From NCBI GenBank assembly GCA_029777755.1, contig JAKORQ010000588.1, positions 1 to 8,548 of the forward strand: 8,548 bases of DNA, given 5' to 3'. Numbering within the stretch: position 1 is the stretch's first letter; each line of letters begins with the position of its first letter. A program made the position numbers and the translations under genes. Source of the DNA: Planctomycetota bacterium (GTDB lineage: Bacteria > Planctomycetota > Phycisphaerae > Tepidisphaerales > Tepidisphaeraceae). The notes beneath the pieces are model-generated. The model was not told the DNA's origin, ran no database searches, and worked only from the letters and a program-made list of their open reading frames with translations. Positions 1 through 5,504 of this stretch are shown one piece after another.

Positions 1-647
1 CCTACGACATCAATAACCGCCTCCATAGCCTGTGGATGGATCAGCTTTGGCGCAGGAAGGCAGTTGCCCTTGCTAAAGTTCGGCCGGAAGACCAGGTGAT
101 CGACGTCGCCTGCGGCACGGGTGATCTGTCGATCCGCTTCGGCACAAAAGCCGGGCGCGTCATCGGCGTGGATTTTACCTACGCCATGCTCCCCATCGCC
201 CGCAGCAAGGCAGTTGAGGCAAACAGCCCGGCCGAGATCAGCTACATCAACGGCGATGCCCTGGCGCTGCCGCTTCCCGATGCCTGTGCCGATATCGTGT
301 CCATCGCCTTCGGCATTCGCAATGTGATCGATCCCGCAGCGGCGCTGCATGAGTTTTATCGCGTGCTCAGGCCGGGCGGGCGGGTGATCATCCTGGAGTT
401 TTCCCTGCCGACCAATCCGCTTCTGCGCGGGATGTACAACTTCTACTTCCGCAAGATTCTTCCCCGCACGGCCACCCTCATCAGTGGCGACAAGACGGGG
501 GCTTACAAGTATCTGCCTGAATCGGTGAACACCTTCATCGGACGGGAGCAGATGGCCGGCATGATGAAGTCGGCCGGTTTCGAGGATGTCGAGCTGTTCC
601 CGATGACGTTTGGCATCTGCGTCTGCTATCGCGGCGTGAAGCGGTAG
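1..647 (+). CDS. menG: Demethylmenaquinone methyltransferase (UbiE/MenG family), 5' end missing
   Basis: A SAM-dependent C-methyltransferase that methylates demethylmenaquinone to menaquinone in the last step of quinone synthesis. The reading frame is open from base 3, and the residues before the first ATG (36) already match the family (YDINNRLHSL, then the conserved D-x-x-WRRKAV). The true start is therefore upstream of the window and about 20-30 residues are missing. Visible family signatures are the SAM-binding stretch VIDVACGTGDLSIRF, then NGDALALPLPD, the FGIRNV block, the RVLRPGG-x-VIILEFS block and the C-terminal YLPESV. Stop TAG is at 645-647. It lies 23 bp before ubiX on the same strand. 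Because mqnA nearby shows a futalosine menaquinone pathway, the menaquinone role fits better than ubiquinone. The family call is very secure; the quinone substrate rests on context. Confidence 0.95.
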   Translation, partial: YDINNRLHSLWMDQLWRRKAVALAKVRPEDQVIDVACGTGDLSIRFGTKAGRVIGVDFTYAMLPIARSKAVEANSPAEISYINGDALALPLPDACADIVSIAFGIRNVIDPAAALHEFYRVLRPGGRVIILEFSLPTNPLLRGMYNFYFRKILPRTATLISGDKTGAYKYLPESVNTFIGREQMAGMMKSAGFEDVELFPMTFGICVCYRGVKR

Positions 648-663
648 TCATCATCCGTATAAT
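636..663 (+). promoter_or_regulatory. Candidate sigma70-type promoter of ubiX with leaderless start
   Basis: A perfect TATAAT occupies 658-663 and is separated from the ubiX ATG by only 7 nt, so a transcript would begin at or next to the start codon. The -35 is weak: GTGAAG at 636-641 with a 16 nt spacer, inside the end of menG. There is no Shine-Dalgarno sequence in the 25 nt before the ATG. Readthrough from menG is also possible. Confidence 0.5.
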
Positions 664-670
664 CGCGCAA

Positions 671-1243
671 ATGGATATTGTCGTAGCAGTCACCGGTGCA
701 TCGGGCGCGATCTACGCCCAGCAGTTCATCCGTGGCCTGGTTGCCGCCGGGGTAAATGTTCATCTGATCGTCTCGCCGCTGGGCCGGCGACTGCTCAACG
801 ACGAGTTGAACATGCCGGAGGTGGATCTCCCGCGCCTGGTCGGCCGGCCGGACCATTCGGTCACTCTCTACAACTACAACGACGTGGGCAGCCGCCTGGC
901 ATCCGGCACATTCCTGCACGACGGCATGGTGATCATTCCCTGCTCCAGCAATACGCTGGGGGAGATCGCCTGCGGGATTGGCGACAACCTGATCTCGCGT
1001 GCCGCGGCCGTCACCCTCAAGGAACGCCGCAAACTGATCCTGGTCCACCGCGAGATGCCACTGTCCCCGATCGATGTAAACAACTACAAGACGCTAACCG
1101 ACGCCGGCGCCATCATCGCCCCGGCCAACCCGGGGTGGTATCTCATGCCCCAGAGCCTGATAGAACTGGCGGACTTCGTGGCCGGCAAAGCGCTGGACCT
1201 GGTGGGCGTGAAGCATAACCTCTATCAGCGCTGGGATGGGTAG
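671..1243 (+). CDS. ubiX: Flavin prenyltransferase UbiX
   Basis: Joins dimethylallyl phosphate to FMN to make prenyl-FMN, the cofactor of UbiD-type decarboxylases; the enzyme is cytosolic. The 190 residues are the full family length. It has the Rossmann-like flavoprotein motif VTGASGA (residues 7-13), the PCSSNTLGEIA-x-GI-x-DNLISRAA block (90-112), then LKERR, LVHREMPLS (124-132) and the C-terminal PGWYLMPQ-x-ELADFVAGK region. The usual F of the PGFY-like motif is W here. The ATG at 671 puts the glycine motif at the usual distance from the N-terminus. It follows menG by 23 bp. In organisms with futalosine menaquinone synthesis the likely client is a UbiD-like decarboxylase (MqnL type), which is not in this window. 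A PAD1/phenylacrylate decarboxylase partner is the same family and is not a separate alternative. Confidence 0.94.
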   Translation: MDIVVAVTGASGAIYAQQFIRGLVAAGVNVHLIVSPLGRRLLNDELNMPEVDLPRLVGRPDHSVTLYNYNDVGSRLASGTFLHDGMVIIPCSSNTLGEIACGIGDNLISRAAAVTLKERRKLILVHREMPLSPIDVNNYKTLTDAGAIIAPANPGWYLMPQSLIELADFVAGKALDLVGVKHNLYQRWDG

Positions 1244-1262
1244 GGAGACGCGGCAAAGTGGA

Positions 1263-1282
1263 GCGGGCGGTCCTCCGCCCGC
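1263..1282. repeat. Perfect GC-rich hairpin after ubiX (REP-like or weak terminator)
   Basis: GCGGGCGG (1263-1270), loop TCCT, CCGCCCGC (1275-1282): a perfect 8 bp stem with a 4 nt loop, 20 bp after the ubiX stop. No T tract follows on the plus strand, so it is at best a weak Rho-independent terminator. It could equally be a copy of a dispersed REP-type element; only the genome can show that. Confidence 0.5.
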
Positions 1283-1381
1283 GGGAGGTAAGGGAATCCT
1301 CGGCGAACATGCACGATCAGGGCCAGGGAAACCGGATGATGTACTTCCCTTCTTCACCACGAAGCAACAAAGTAGCCCAAG

Positions 1382-1479
1382 GTTGACGTCTCGATGCCGG
1401 TCAACGTGCATCCAGTGGGAAGGCTTCCGTCGATTCGACGTCACGCGGCTTGAGGACAAGCCGCTCCACTTCTGGTGGA
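1382..1479. other. Structure-rich intergenic segment between ubiX and the HAD gene
   Basis: The 1244-1485 gap shows no convincing gene. Within 100 bp it holds a series of palindromes: GTTGAC/GTCAAC (1382-1387 with 1400-1405), CGTCGA-T-TCGACG (1428-1440), GCGGCTTG-AGGA-CAAGCCGC (1445-1464, perfect 8 bp stem with tetraloop) and TCCAC-TTCTG-GTGGA (1465-1479). The 1445-1464 hairpin is 22 bp past the HAD stop codon and may help end that transcript, but it lacks a T tract on either strand. A non-coding RNA or degenerate repeat is possible. Confidence 0.4.
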
Positions 1480-1485
1480 ATTGTG

Positions 1486-2292
1486 TTAGCAAACGAATCG
1501 GCGGATGGCATCCGCCACTCCGTGGGAGTTGGGTGAGGGGGTGACCCATTGGGCGACGGCCTTGAGTGCCGGTGCGGCGTTGGCTACGGCGACTCCTATG
1601 CCGCATTCCTTGAGCATGTCGATGTCGTTCTCGCCGTCGCCGATCGCCAGTACGTTTTGCAGCGGGATGCCGTATGTCTCGACCAGTCGGCGCAGGGCGG
1701 CAGCCTTGCTGACGTCCTTCGCCATGATCTGCAGCAGCTCAGGCTCGGTGCTGACCAGGTTGATCTGCCTTCCGAATTGCGCAAGCACCTGCGGACGCAC
1801 CGTGGCGATTACGTCCGGCGGGCCGAGAAGCAGCAGCTTGGTCACCGGGCCGCAGCAGTAGCTCTCAGGAGGGGCAATCACATCCGGCTTGAAGAGAACT
1901 CCGGTCGCCGTCGTGTAGCTGTTGTCGAGACGGTCGGTGTGCCAGCGATCAAGAATCTCACAGGTGATGAGGACGCGCTCATCGATACTGCGGGCAAGCT
2001 GGATGATGTCGAGGACAAGCTCGCCGGCCAGCGGGCGGTGATCGATCACCGCCTTGCGGCGTTCGTCCCAGATCAGCGCGCCGTTGTAGTTGATCTGGAG
2101 GGTGTCGAGCTGGAGTTTTTCGTAGATATGGCGCACGGAGCGGGGCGGTCGGGCGGATGCGATGACGAAGCGCACGCCACGCTCTTGCAGTGAATGAACG
2201 GCAGCGAGAGTCTGGGGCGCAATGGCCTTGTCGTCGTCGAGCAGTGTTCCGTCAAGATCGGCGGCGATCAGCTTCACGGGTGGCCAGTCCAT
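1486..2292 (-). CDS. HAD superfamily phosphatase, Cof-like (subclass IIB)
   Basis: A probable cytosolic, Mg-dependent phosphatase acting on small phosphorylated metabolites such as sugar phosphates; the substrate cannot be told from sequence. All four HAD motifs are present: DLDGTLL with nucleophile D12 and acid/base D14, S46 in ASARPP (motif II), K196 in the DVSKAAALRRL block, and GDGENDIDM (218-226). The insert between motifs II and III is the C2 cap of the Cof type. The ATG at 2292 gives 268 residues, the usual length, with motif I close to the N-terminus. A GTG at 2355 would add 21 residues with no homology to the family and would run over the promoter region, so I reject it. No Shine-Dalgarno sequence is visible. 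It diverges from mqnA across 67 bp. Nothing ties it functionally to menaquinone synthesis. Confidence 0.9.
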   Translation of the reverse strand: MDWPPVKLIAADLDGTLLDDDKAIAPQTLAAVHSLQERGVRFVIASARPPRSVRHIYEKLQLDTLQINYNGALIWDERRKAVIDHRPLAGELVLDIIQLARSIDERVLITCEILDRWHTDRLDNSYTTATGVLFKPDVIAPPESYCCGPVTKLLLLGPPDVIATVRPQVLAQFGRQINLVSTEPELLQIMAKDVSKAAALRRLVETYGIPLQNVLAIGDGENDIDMLKECGIGVAVANAAPALKAVAQWVTPSPNSHGVADAIRRFVC

Positions 2293-2299
2293 GGCGGCG

Positions 2300-2328
2300 A
2301 TTGAAACCGAGGCGGCGCAGATACACAA
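2300..2328 (-). promoter_or_regulatory. Candidate promoter of the HAD phosphatase gene
   Basis: Read on the minus strand: TTGTGT (2328-2323), 17 nt spacer, TTCAAT (2305-2300), then 7 nt to the ATG at 2292. The matches to the sigma70 consensus are 3/6 and 4/6. The spacing implies a leaderless or nearly leaderless mRNA. Its -35 overlaps the -35 of the mqnA promoter on the other strand. Confidence 0.4.
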
Positions 2329-2349
2329 GCGGACTGCTGCGCGTATAGT
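2322..2349 (+). promoter_or_regulatory. Candidate promoter of mqnA
   Basis: TACACA (2322-2327), 16 nt spacer, TATAGT (2344-2349; 5/6 match), then 10 nt to the mqnA ATG at 2360. Transcription would start about 2355-2357, leaving a leader of only a few nucleotides. No Shine-Dalgarno sequence is present. Confidence 0.45.
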
Positions 2350-2359
2350 CAGCACTACT

Positions 2360-3139
2360 ATGGCACTGCGTATCGGATGTGTTAGTTACCTCAACTCCAA
2401 GCCCCTGGTGTGGGGGCTGGCGGCCGACCCTGATCTTAGAATTGTCTACGACGTGCCGGCACGCTTGCTGGATCTGCTGGAGCGCGATGGATGCGACGTG
2501 GCGCTTCTGCCGGCGATCGACTATCAGCGGGCGGATGACCTGGTGATGGTTCCCTCCGCCTGTATCGGCGCCGATGGACCGGTGTACACGGTGCGCCTCT
2601 ATGCCCGGGTACCGTGCTACAAGGTGCGGAAGGTCTTTGCGGATATTGAGAGTCACACATCGGTGGCGCTGTGCCGCATCCTGCTGCATTTCCTGCATGG
2701 ACAGGAAGTGACGCTGGTGGAGGATCGGGAGTCGGCTGACGCAGTGCTGCTGATCGGCGATAAGGTCGTCACGGCCGCGCCTCGAGAGTTTATCTACCAG
2801 ATGGACCTGGCCGACGCCTGGAAGCAGTGGACGGGGTTGCCGTTTGTCTTCGCCACCTGGATGACGCGCCGGGGCAGAGATATCGCGGATGTGCCGCAGA
2901 AGCTGAAGGCGGCGATGCTCGGCGGCATGGACCACATCGATGAGATAGTGGCGGCCGAGGCGGAGGCGCACGGCTGGCCCAGCGCGATGGCGCATCATTA
3001 CTTCAAGTACCTGATGAAGTTCCCGATCGACCTTTCTGACGGCGCGCCGCAGCGCAAGGCGATTGAGCTGTTTCACAAGCGCGCGTTTGAGCTTGGAGTA
3101 GTGAGCCGGTGCCGGGGTATAGAAGTCTACGGCAGTTGA
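2360..3139 (+). CDS. mqnA: Chorismate dehydratase MqnA (futalosine menaquinone pathway)
   Basis: Dehydrates chorismate to 3-enolpyruvylbenzoate, the entry step of the futalosine route to menaquinone. The 259 residues have a periplasmic-binding-protein-like fold but no signal peptide, so the protein is cytosolic. Family motifs seen: GCVSYLNSKPL (6-16), DVALLPAIDY (46-55), LIGDKVV (131-137), and DLADAWKQWTGLPFVFATW (149-167). The SYLNS motif separates it from the paralogue MqnD. The ATG at 2360 starts the homology directly (MALRIGCVSYLNS). Upstream in-frame starts would add a low-complexity stretch read from the antisense of the HAD gene. It diverges from the HAD gene, and its 3' end overlaps that of the XylR-like gene by 13 bp. 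With menG and ubiX at the other end it marks this as a menaquinone neighbourhood, though not as a single operon. Confidence 0.94.
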   Translation: MALRIGCVSYLNSKPLVWGLAADPDLRIVYDVPARLLDLLERDGCDVALLPAIDYQRADDLVMVPSACIGADGPVYTVRLYARVPCYKVRKVFADIESHTSVALCRILLHFLHGQEVTLVEDRESADAVLLIGDKVVTAAPREFIYQMDLADAWKQWTGLPFVFATWMTRRGRDIADVPQKLKAAMLGGMDHIDEIVAAEAEAHGWPSAMAHHYFKYLMKFPIDLSDGAPQRKAIELFHKRAFELGVVSRCRGIEVYGS

Positions 3140-4260
3140 GAAAAGTCGTTCTGTCCAGCCGCCGGCAGTTGATTCTGCCGGCGATAGGCGCTGGGGGTGG
3201 TGCCGGTGAGCTTGCGGAATATGGTGCCAAATCTCGTTGCGCTCTCGAATCCGCAGCGCCGGGCGACGTTGGGGATAGACAGGGCGGTGACAGCCAGTAG
3301 CTGCCTGGCATGCTCGATCCTGGCGCGCATGATCTCCGCCTGCGGCGATCGGCCAAGCACGCGGGCGAAACGCCGTTCCAATGTGCGTTTCTCGATACGA
3401 AGCTGTTGCGCCAGTTCGCTGACACGGAGCGGACGATGGCTCGATTCCCGGATGATGCGCAGCGCCTGGTCGATGTCCGGGTCATAGCCGACCATACGCG
3501 TGGAGTCGCGCTGGACCACAGGGCCGGGAGGCAGGCGGCGTGATTCCACAAGTTCGCCGCGGAGGCGGCGGTTGAGCATTTCGGCCGCCTCGTAGCCGAT
3601 GCGCTCACTTCCCTGGTCGACGGAGGTGAGGCTGGGGATGGCAAGGTCGCAGAGGTCGGGGGTATTTCCCATGCTGACGATGGCTATCTGCTGCTGGATC
3701 GGCACGTTGGAGATGTTGCAGTCGCGCACGAGGTATGCGCCGTAGACGTCACTGGCGACCATCAGCCCACAGGGACGTGGCAGGCGGGAGATGAGCTCAG
3801 TTCCCTGGTATCTCGGGGAGAAAAAGACCTGGCAATGGTATCCGGCTTTCTCGATGACCGATGAAAAACCCTGGGCTGCTTCACGGCAGAATTCATGCTC
3901 TAGCCCGGCATACGCGAAATGCGACAAAGGTAGCGTGAGAAGATGCTCGGCGGCTACGCGCCCGATGGCGTTGTGGTCGGCGGTGACGGTTATCAACTGC
4001 GTGCGCGACAGGCTGGAGATGTTGATGACAGGCGCGCCCTGTTCAAATGCGACAAGTTCAGGGGTGGTCGCCTGCATGATGAAGCCGTCAACGCCGCGGC
4101 GCAGCCAGACGTCGAGCGGATCGTGGTGGTGAATGTGCTGTACCAGCACCTGCCAGTTGTTCTCGATGGCATATCGCTGCACGCCGACCATGACGCGCGA
4201 GGCATGGGAGTGGCCGATGTTGAGGATCAGCCCGACCAGTCGCTTTGGCACCGAGGGCAT
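3127..4260 (-). CDS. XylR-like transcription regulator (sugar-binding-like domain plus AraC HTH)
   Basis: A predicted ligand-responsive DNA-binding protein of 377 residues. Residues about 7-258 resemble the LacI/periplasmic-binding sensor fold (LVGLILNIGHSHASRVMVGV near the N-terminus, GVDGFIMQ at 56-63, VTADHNAIGRVAAEHLL at 92-108, TSVDQGSERIGYEAAEML at 212-229, VVQRDST at 248-254). Residues about 262-363 are an AraC-type double helix-turn-helix (LRVSELAQQLRIEKRTLERRF, then SIPNVARRCGFESATRFGTIFRK and GTTPSAYRR). This order is that of XylR and its relatives, which sense sugars; the ligand here is unknown. It diverges from the LamG PEP-CTERM gene, its most likely target, and may control its own promoter. 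The ATG at 4260 gives the normal N-terminus; there is no clear Shine-Dalgarno sequence. The last 13 bp overlap mqnA tail to tail. Confidence 0.92.
   Translation of the reverse strand: MPSVPKRLVGLILNIGHSHASRVMVGVQRYAIENNWQVLVQHIHHHDPLDVWLRRGVDGFIMQATTPELVAFEQGAPVINISSLSRTQLITVTADHNAIGRVAAEHLLTLPLSHFAYAGLEHEFCREAAQGFSSVIEKAGYHCQVFFSPRYQGTELISRLPRPCGLMVASDVYGAYLVRDCNISNVPIQQQIAIVSMGNTPDLCDLAIPSLTSVDQGSERIGYEAAEMLNRRLRGELVESRRLPPGPVVQRDSTRMVGYDPDIDQALRIIRESSHRPLRVSELAQQLRIEKRTLERRFARVLGRSPQAEIMRARIEHARQLLAVTALSIPNVARRCGFESATRFGTIFRKLTGTTPSAYRRQNQLPAAGQNDFSQLP
3160..3183 (+). terminator. Hairpin after mqnA, inside the 3' end of the convergent regulator gene
   Basis: CGCCGGCAG (3160-3168), loop TTGATT, CTGCCGGCG (3175-3183): a perfect 9 bp stem 20 bp past the mqnA stop. 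It has no T tract, so intrinsic termination would be weak. On the other strand the same bases encode RRQNQLPA near the C-terminus of the regulator. The role is inferred. Confidence 0.4.
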
Positions 4261-4267
4261 GGCCTAG

Positions 4268-4296
4268 AGCATATCGCAGGGGCGTGGGTGTCGCAA
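4268..4296 (-). promoter_or_regulatory. Candidate promoter of the XylR-like gene
   Basis: Read on the minus strand: TTGCGA (4296-4291; 4/6), 17 nt spacer, TATGCT (4273-4268; 4/6), then 7 nt to the ATG at 4260. This again points to a leaderless mRNA. One TGTCGC repeat copy (4289-4294) covers the -35 box, which would suit self-repression. Confidence 0.45.
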
Positions 4297-4315
4297 AACG
4301 TTGTGAGTTTGTCGC
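4289..4315 (+). promoter_or_regulatory. Direct repeats, candidate AraC-type operator
   Basis: TGTCGC occurs at 4289-4294 and again at 4310-4315, exactly 21 bp apart, two turns of the helix and the spacing typical of AraC-family half-sites. A related TATCGC is at 4272-4277. The palindrome AACGTT (4297-4302) lies between the two copies. The site is in the 203 bp between the divergent regulator and LamG genes. Binding is inferred. Confidence 0.4.
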
Positions 4316-4416
4316 TGTAGGGGGTAGGCGGCAAGCTCTTGCATTGGGAGAATACTTGGTACATGGCAATCTGCGCTGTTCTGTGCAGTCGCGATGGATT
4401 AACACGTTCACAGCTA

Positions 4417-4432
4417 CCACGCCGGCGCGTGG
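4417..4432 (+). repeat. Short hairpin in the leader of the LamG gene
   Basis: CCACGC (4417-4422), CGGC, GCGTGG (4427-4432): a 6 bp perfect stem with a 4 nt loop, ending 18 bp before the Shine-Dalgarno sequence. It could be an operator or a leader RNA structure, or chance in GC-rich DNA. Confidence 0.3.
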
Positions 4433-4450
4433 CCGGCACTTTGGAAAACC

Positions 4451-4456
4451 AGGAGG
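4451..4456 (+). promoter_or_regulatory. Strong ribosome binding site of the LamG gene
   Basis: A perfect AGGAGG lies 7 nt before the ATG at 4464. It decides that start over the longer open frame reaching back to 4245, and is followed directly by a signal peptide. Confidence 0.9.
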
Positions 4457-4463
4457 CATTTCA

Positions 4464-5411
4464 ATGCGACACCTATCGCTATCGATCGTGTGCGCTGCGG
4501 TTGCCGGGCTTGCTGCAAACGCATATGCAGCGCCCGTCCCGTATGTTGCGGACGAGTATACGCTGGCGCTGTATCACTTCGATGAGCTGCCCGGGGATGA
4601 GCCGGACGGCAATCCATTCATGAACTCGGCCGGTGTGGCCAGCAATGGCATCCACCTGACGAACACTGGTGGCCCGAGCGGGCGTGGCGGCGGCGGTGGT
4701 GGCTATGGCGGTCCGGCGTTGGCAGGGTTCGGCAGCTCCTTCAATGTGATGAATTCCGGCACCGGCTCCTATAGTGCCACAGCCAGCGCCACTGGCGGCG
4801 GCGCACGAACTGCCGGCGCGGTTCCGCAGTCGGCGTTCCAGGGCGCGGATGGGGCATTCACCTACGAGGCGCTGATCAACATCAGCGGATTGGATGGCCG
4901 CGAACAGACGATCCTGTCGCATGACGGCGGTATGGACGGGCAGAACTACTCGCAGCGCGGCTTCATGCTGCGAATTGACACGAGCGGCAAGCTTTCGTTC
5001 TACCATGGTTCCGGAAGCATCACTGCAGATCTGCCTGCGTCTGGCCCGCACGTGTTTGCGGCCAACGAGTGGTTCCACGTGGCCGTCACCTACGACGGCA
5101 ACGAGGGCGTGGCCAACTCCCTGAAGCTGTACTGGACGCGCGTCGATAGCGGCGTTGAGGAAGCGAACCTGATCGGGACGGGGACACTCTCGTCCGACCT
5201 GGGAACCTCCGCCGACAGCAACTGGTTCGGCGTGGGCACTAGCACCCGCGGCGACTTCCGCTTCCAGCCCCAGGGATATATCGATGAGGTGCGGATCAGC
5301 AGCGTTGCTCGCGGCGCCGATGAGTTCATGTTCACGGTCATCCCCGAGCCAAGCTCGCTGGCACTACTGTGCCTCGCCGGCGCGGGGCTGATCAGCCGTC
5401 GGCGTGCTTAG
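4464..5411 (+). CDS. Secreted LamG-like (concanavalin A fold) protein with PEP-CTERM tail
   Basis: A 315-residue predicted exported protein. Residues 1-22 form a signal peptide (MRHLSLSIVCAAVAGL, cleavage near AYA-AP). After ALYHFDE (35-41) comes a Gly-rich insert (about 69-90, with a run of six Gly). The rest is a LamG/jelly-roll lectin-like fold: FTYEALINIS (132-141), QTILSHDG (148-155), GFMLRIDTSGKLSFY (166-180), NEWFHVAVTYDG (201-212) and GYIDEVRISSVAR (271-283). The C-terminus, IPEPSSLALLC, a short hydrophobic helix and SRRRA, is a PEP-CTERM signal that an exosortase would process, releasing or attaching the protein at the cell surface or in the matrix. No catalytic motif is visible; glycan or matrix binding is inferred from the fold. 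It is divergent from the XylR-like gene and followed by a terminator and then the hydrolase gene. Confidence 0.88.
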   Translation: MRHLSLSIVCAAVAGLAANAYAAPVPYVADEYTLALYHFDELPGDEPDGNPFMNSAGVASNGIHLTNTGGPSGRGGGGGGYGGPALAGFGSSFNVMNSGTGSYSATASATGGGARTAGAVPQSAFQGADGAFTYEALINISGLDGREQTILSHDGGMDGQNYSQRGFMLRIDTSGKLSFYHGSGSITADLPASGPHVFAANEWFHVAVTYDGNEGVANSLKLYWTRVDSGVEEANLIGTGTLSSDLGTSADSNWFGVGTSTRGDFRFQPQGYIDEVRISSVARGADEFMFTVIPEPSSLALLCLAGAGLISRRRA

Positions 5412-5436
5412 TTCTTGTTTTGAAGTGAGTCCGTGT

Positions 5437-5480
5437 GACGCCGCCTGTCGCATGGCGGGCGGCGTCAATCCTTCCTTTTT
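5437..5480 (+). terminator. Rho-independent terminator between the two PEP-CTERM genes
   Basis: GACGCCGCC (5437-5445) pairs perfectly with GGCGGCGTC (5458-5466). The stem extends inward by four more pairs (two G-U) to the loop GCAT. A pyrimidine tract ending in TTTTT (5476-5480) follows. It sits 25 bp after the LamG stop and only 24 nt before the next ATG, so it ends or attenuates the transcript ahead of the hydrolase gene. Confidence 0.75.
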
Positions 5481-5491
5481 GTGCTTTCCCT

Positions 5492-5497
5492 GAGGTG
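5492..5497 (+). promoter_or_regulatory. Ribosome binding site of the hydrolase gene
   Basis: GAGGTG lies 7 nt before the ATG at 5505 but only 4 nt before an in-frame GTG at 5502. This favours the ATG as the start. Confidence 0.7.
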
Positions 5498-5504
5498 AAT
5501 TGTG

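Noticed and set aside
1236..1544. Plus-strand frame of 102 codons in the ubiX-HAD gap
   Set aside because: No ribosome binding site and no recognisable motif. It is made of translated hairpins and overlaps the end of the HAD gene.
2293..2355. Earlier GTG start for the HAD phosphatase (2355)
   Set aside because: It adds 21 residues not seen in the family and would place the start over the divergent promoter region; ATG at 2292 fits the family length.
2252..3076. Long minus-strand frame opposite mqnA
   Set aside because: It is a shadow of mqnA, whose motifs are unmistakable; the antisense protein is Arg/His-rich with no family features.
4291..4316. LacI/PurR-type operator at CGCAAAACGTTGT
   Set aside because: It resembles a CGCAAACGTTTGCG box only on one side, and the local regulator binds DNA by an AraC-type domain, so direct repeats are the better reading.
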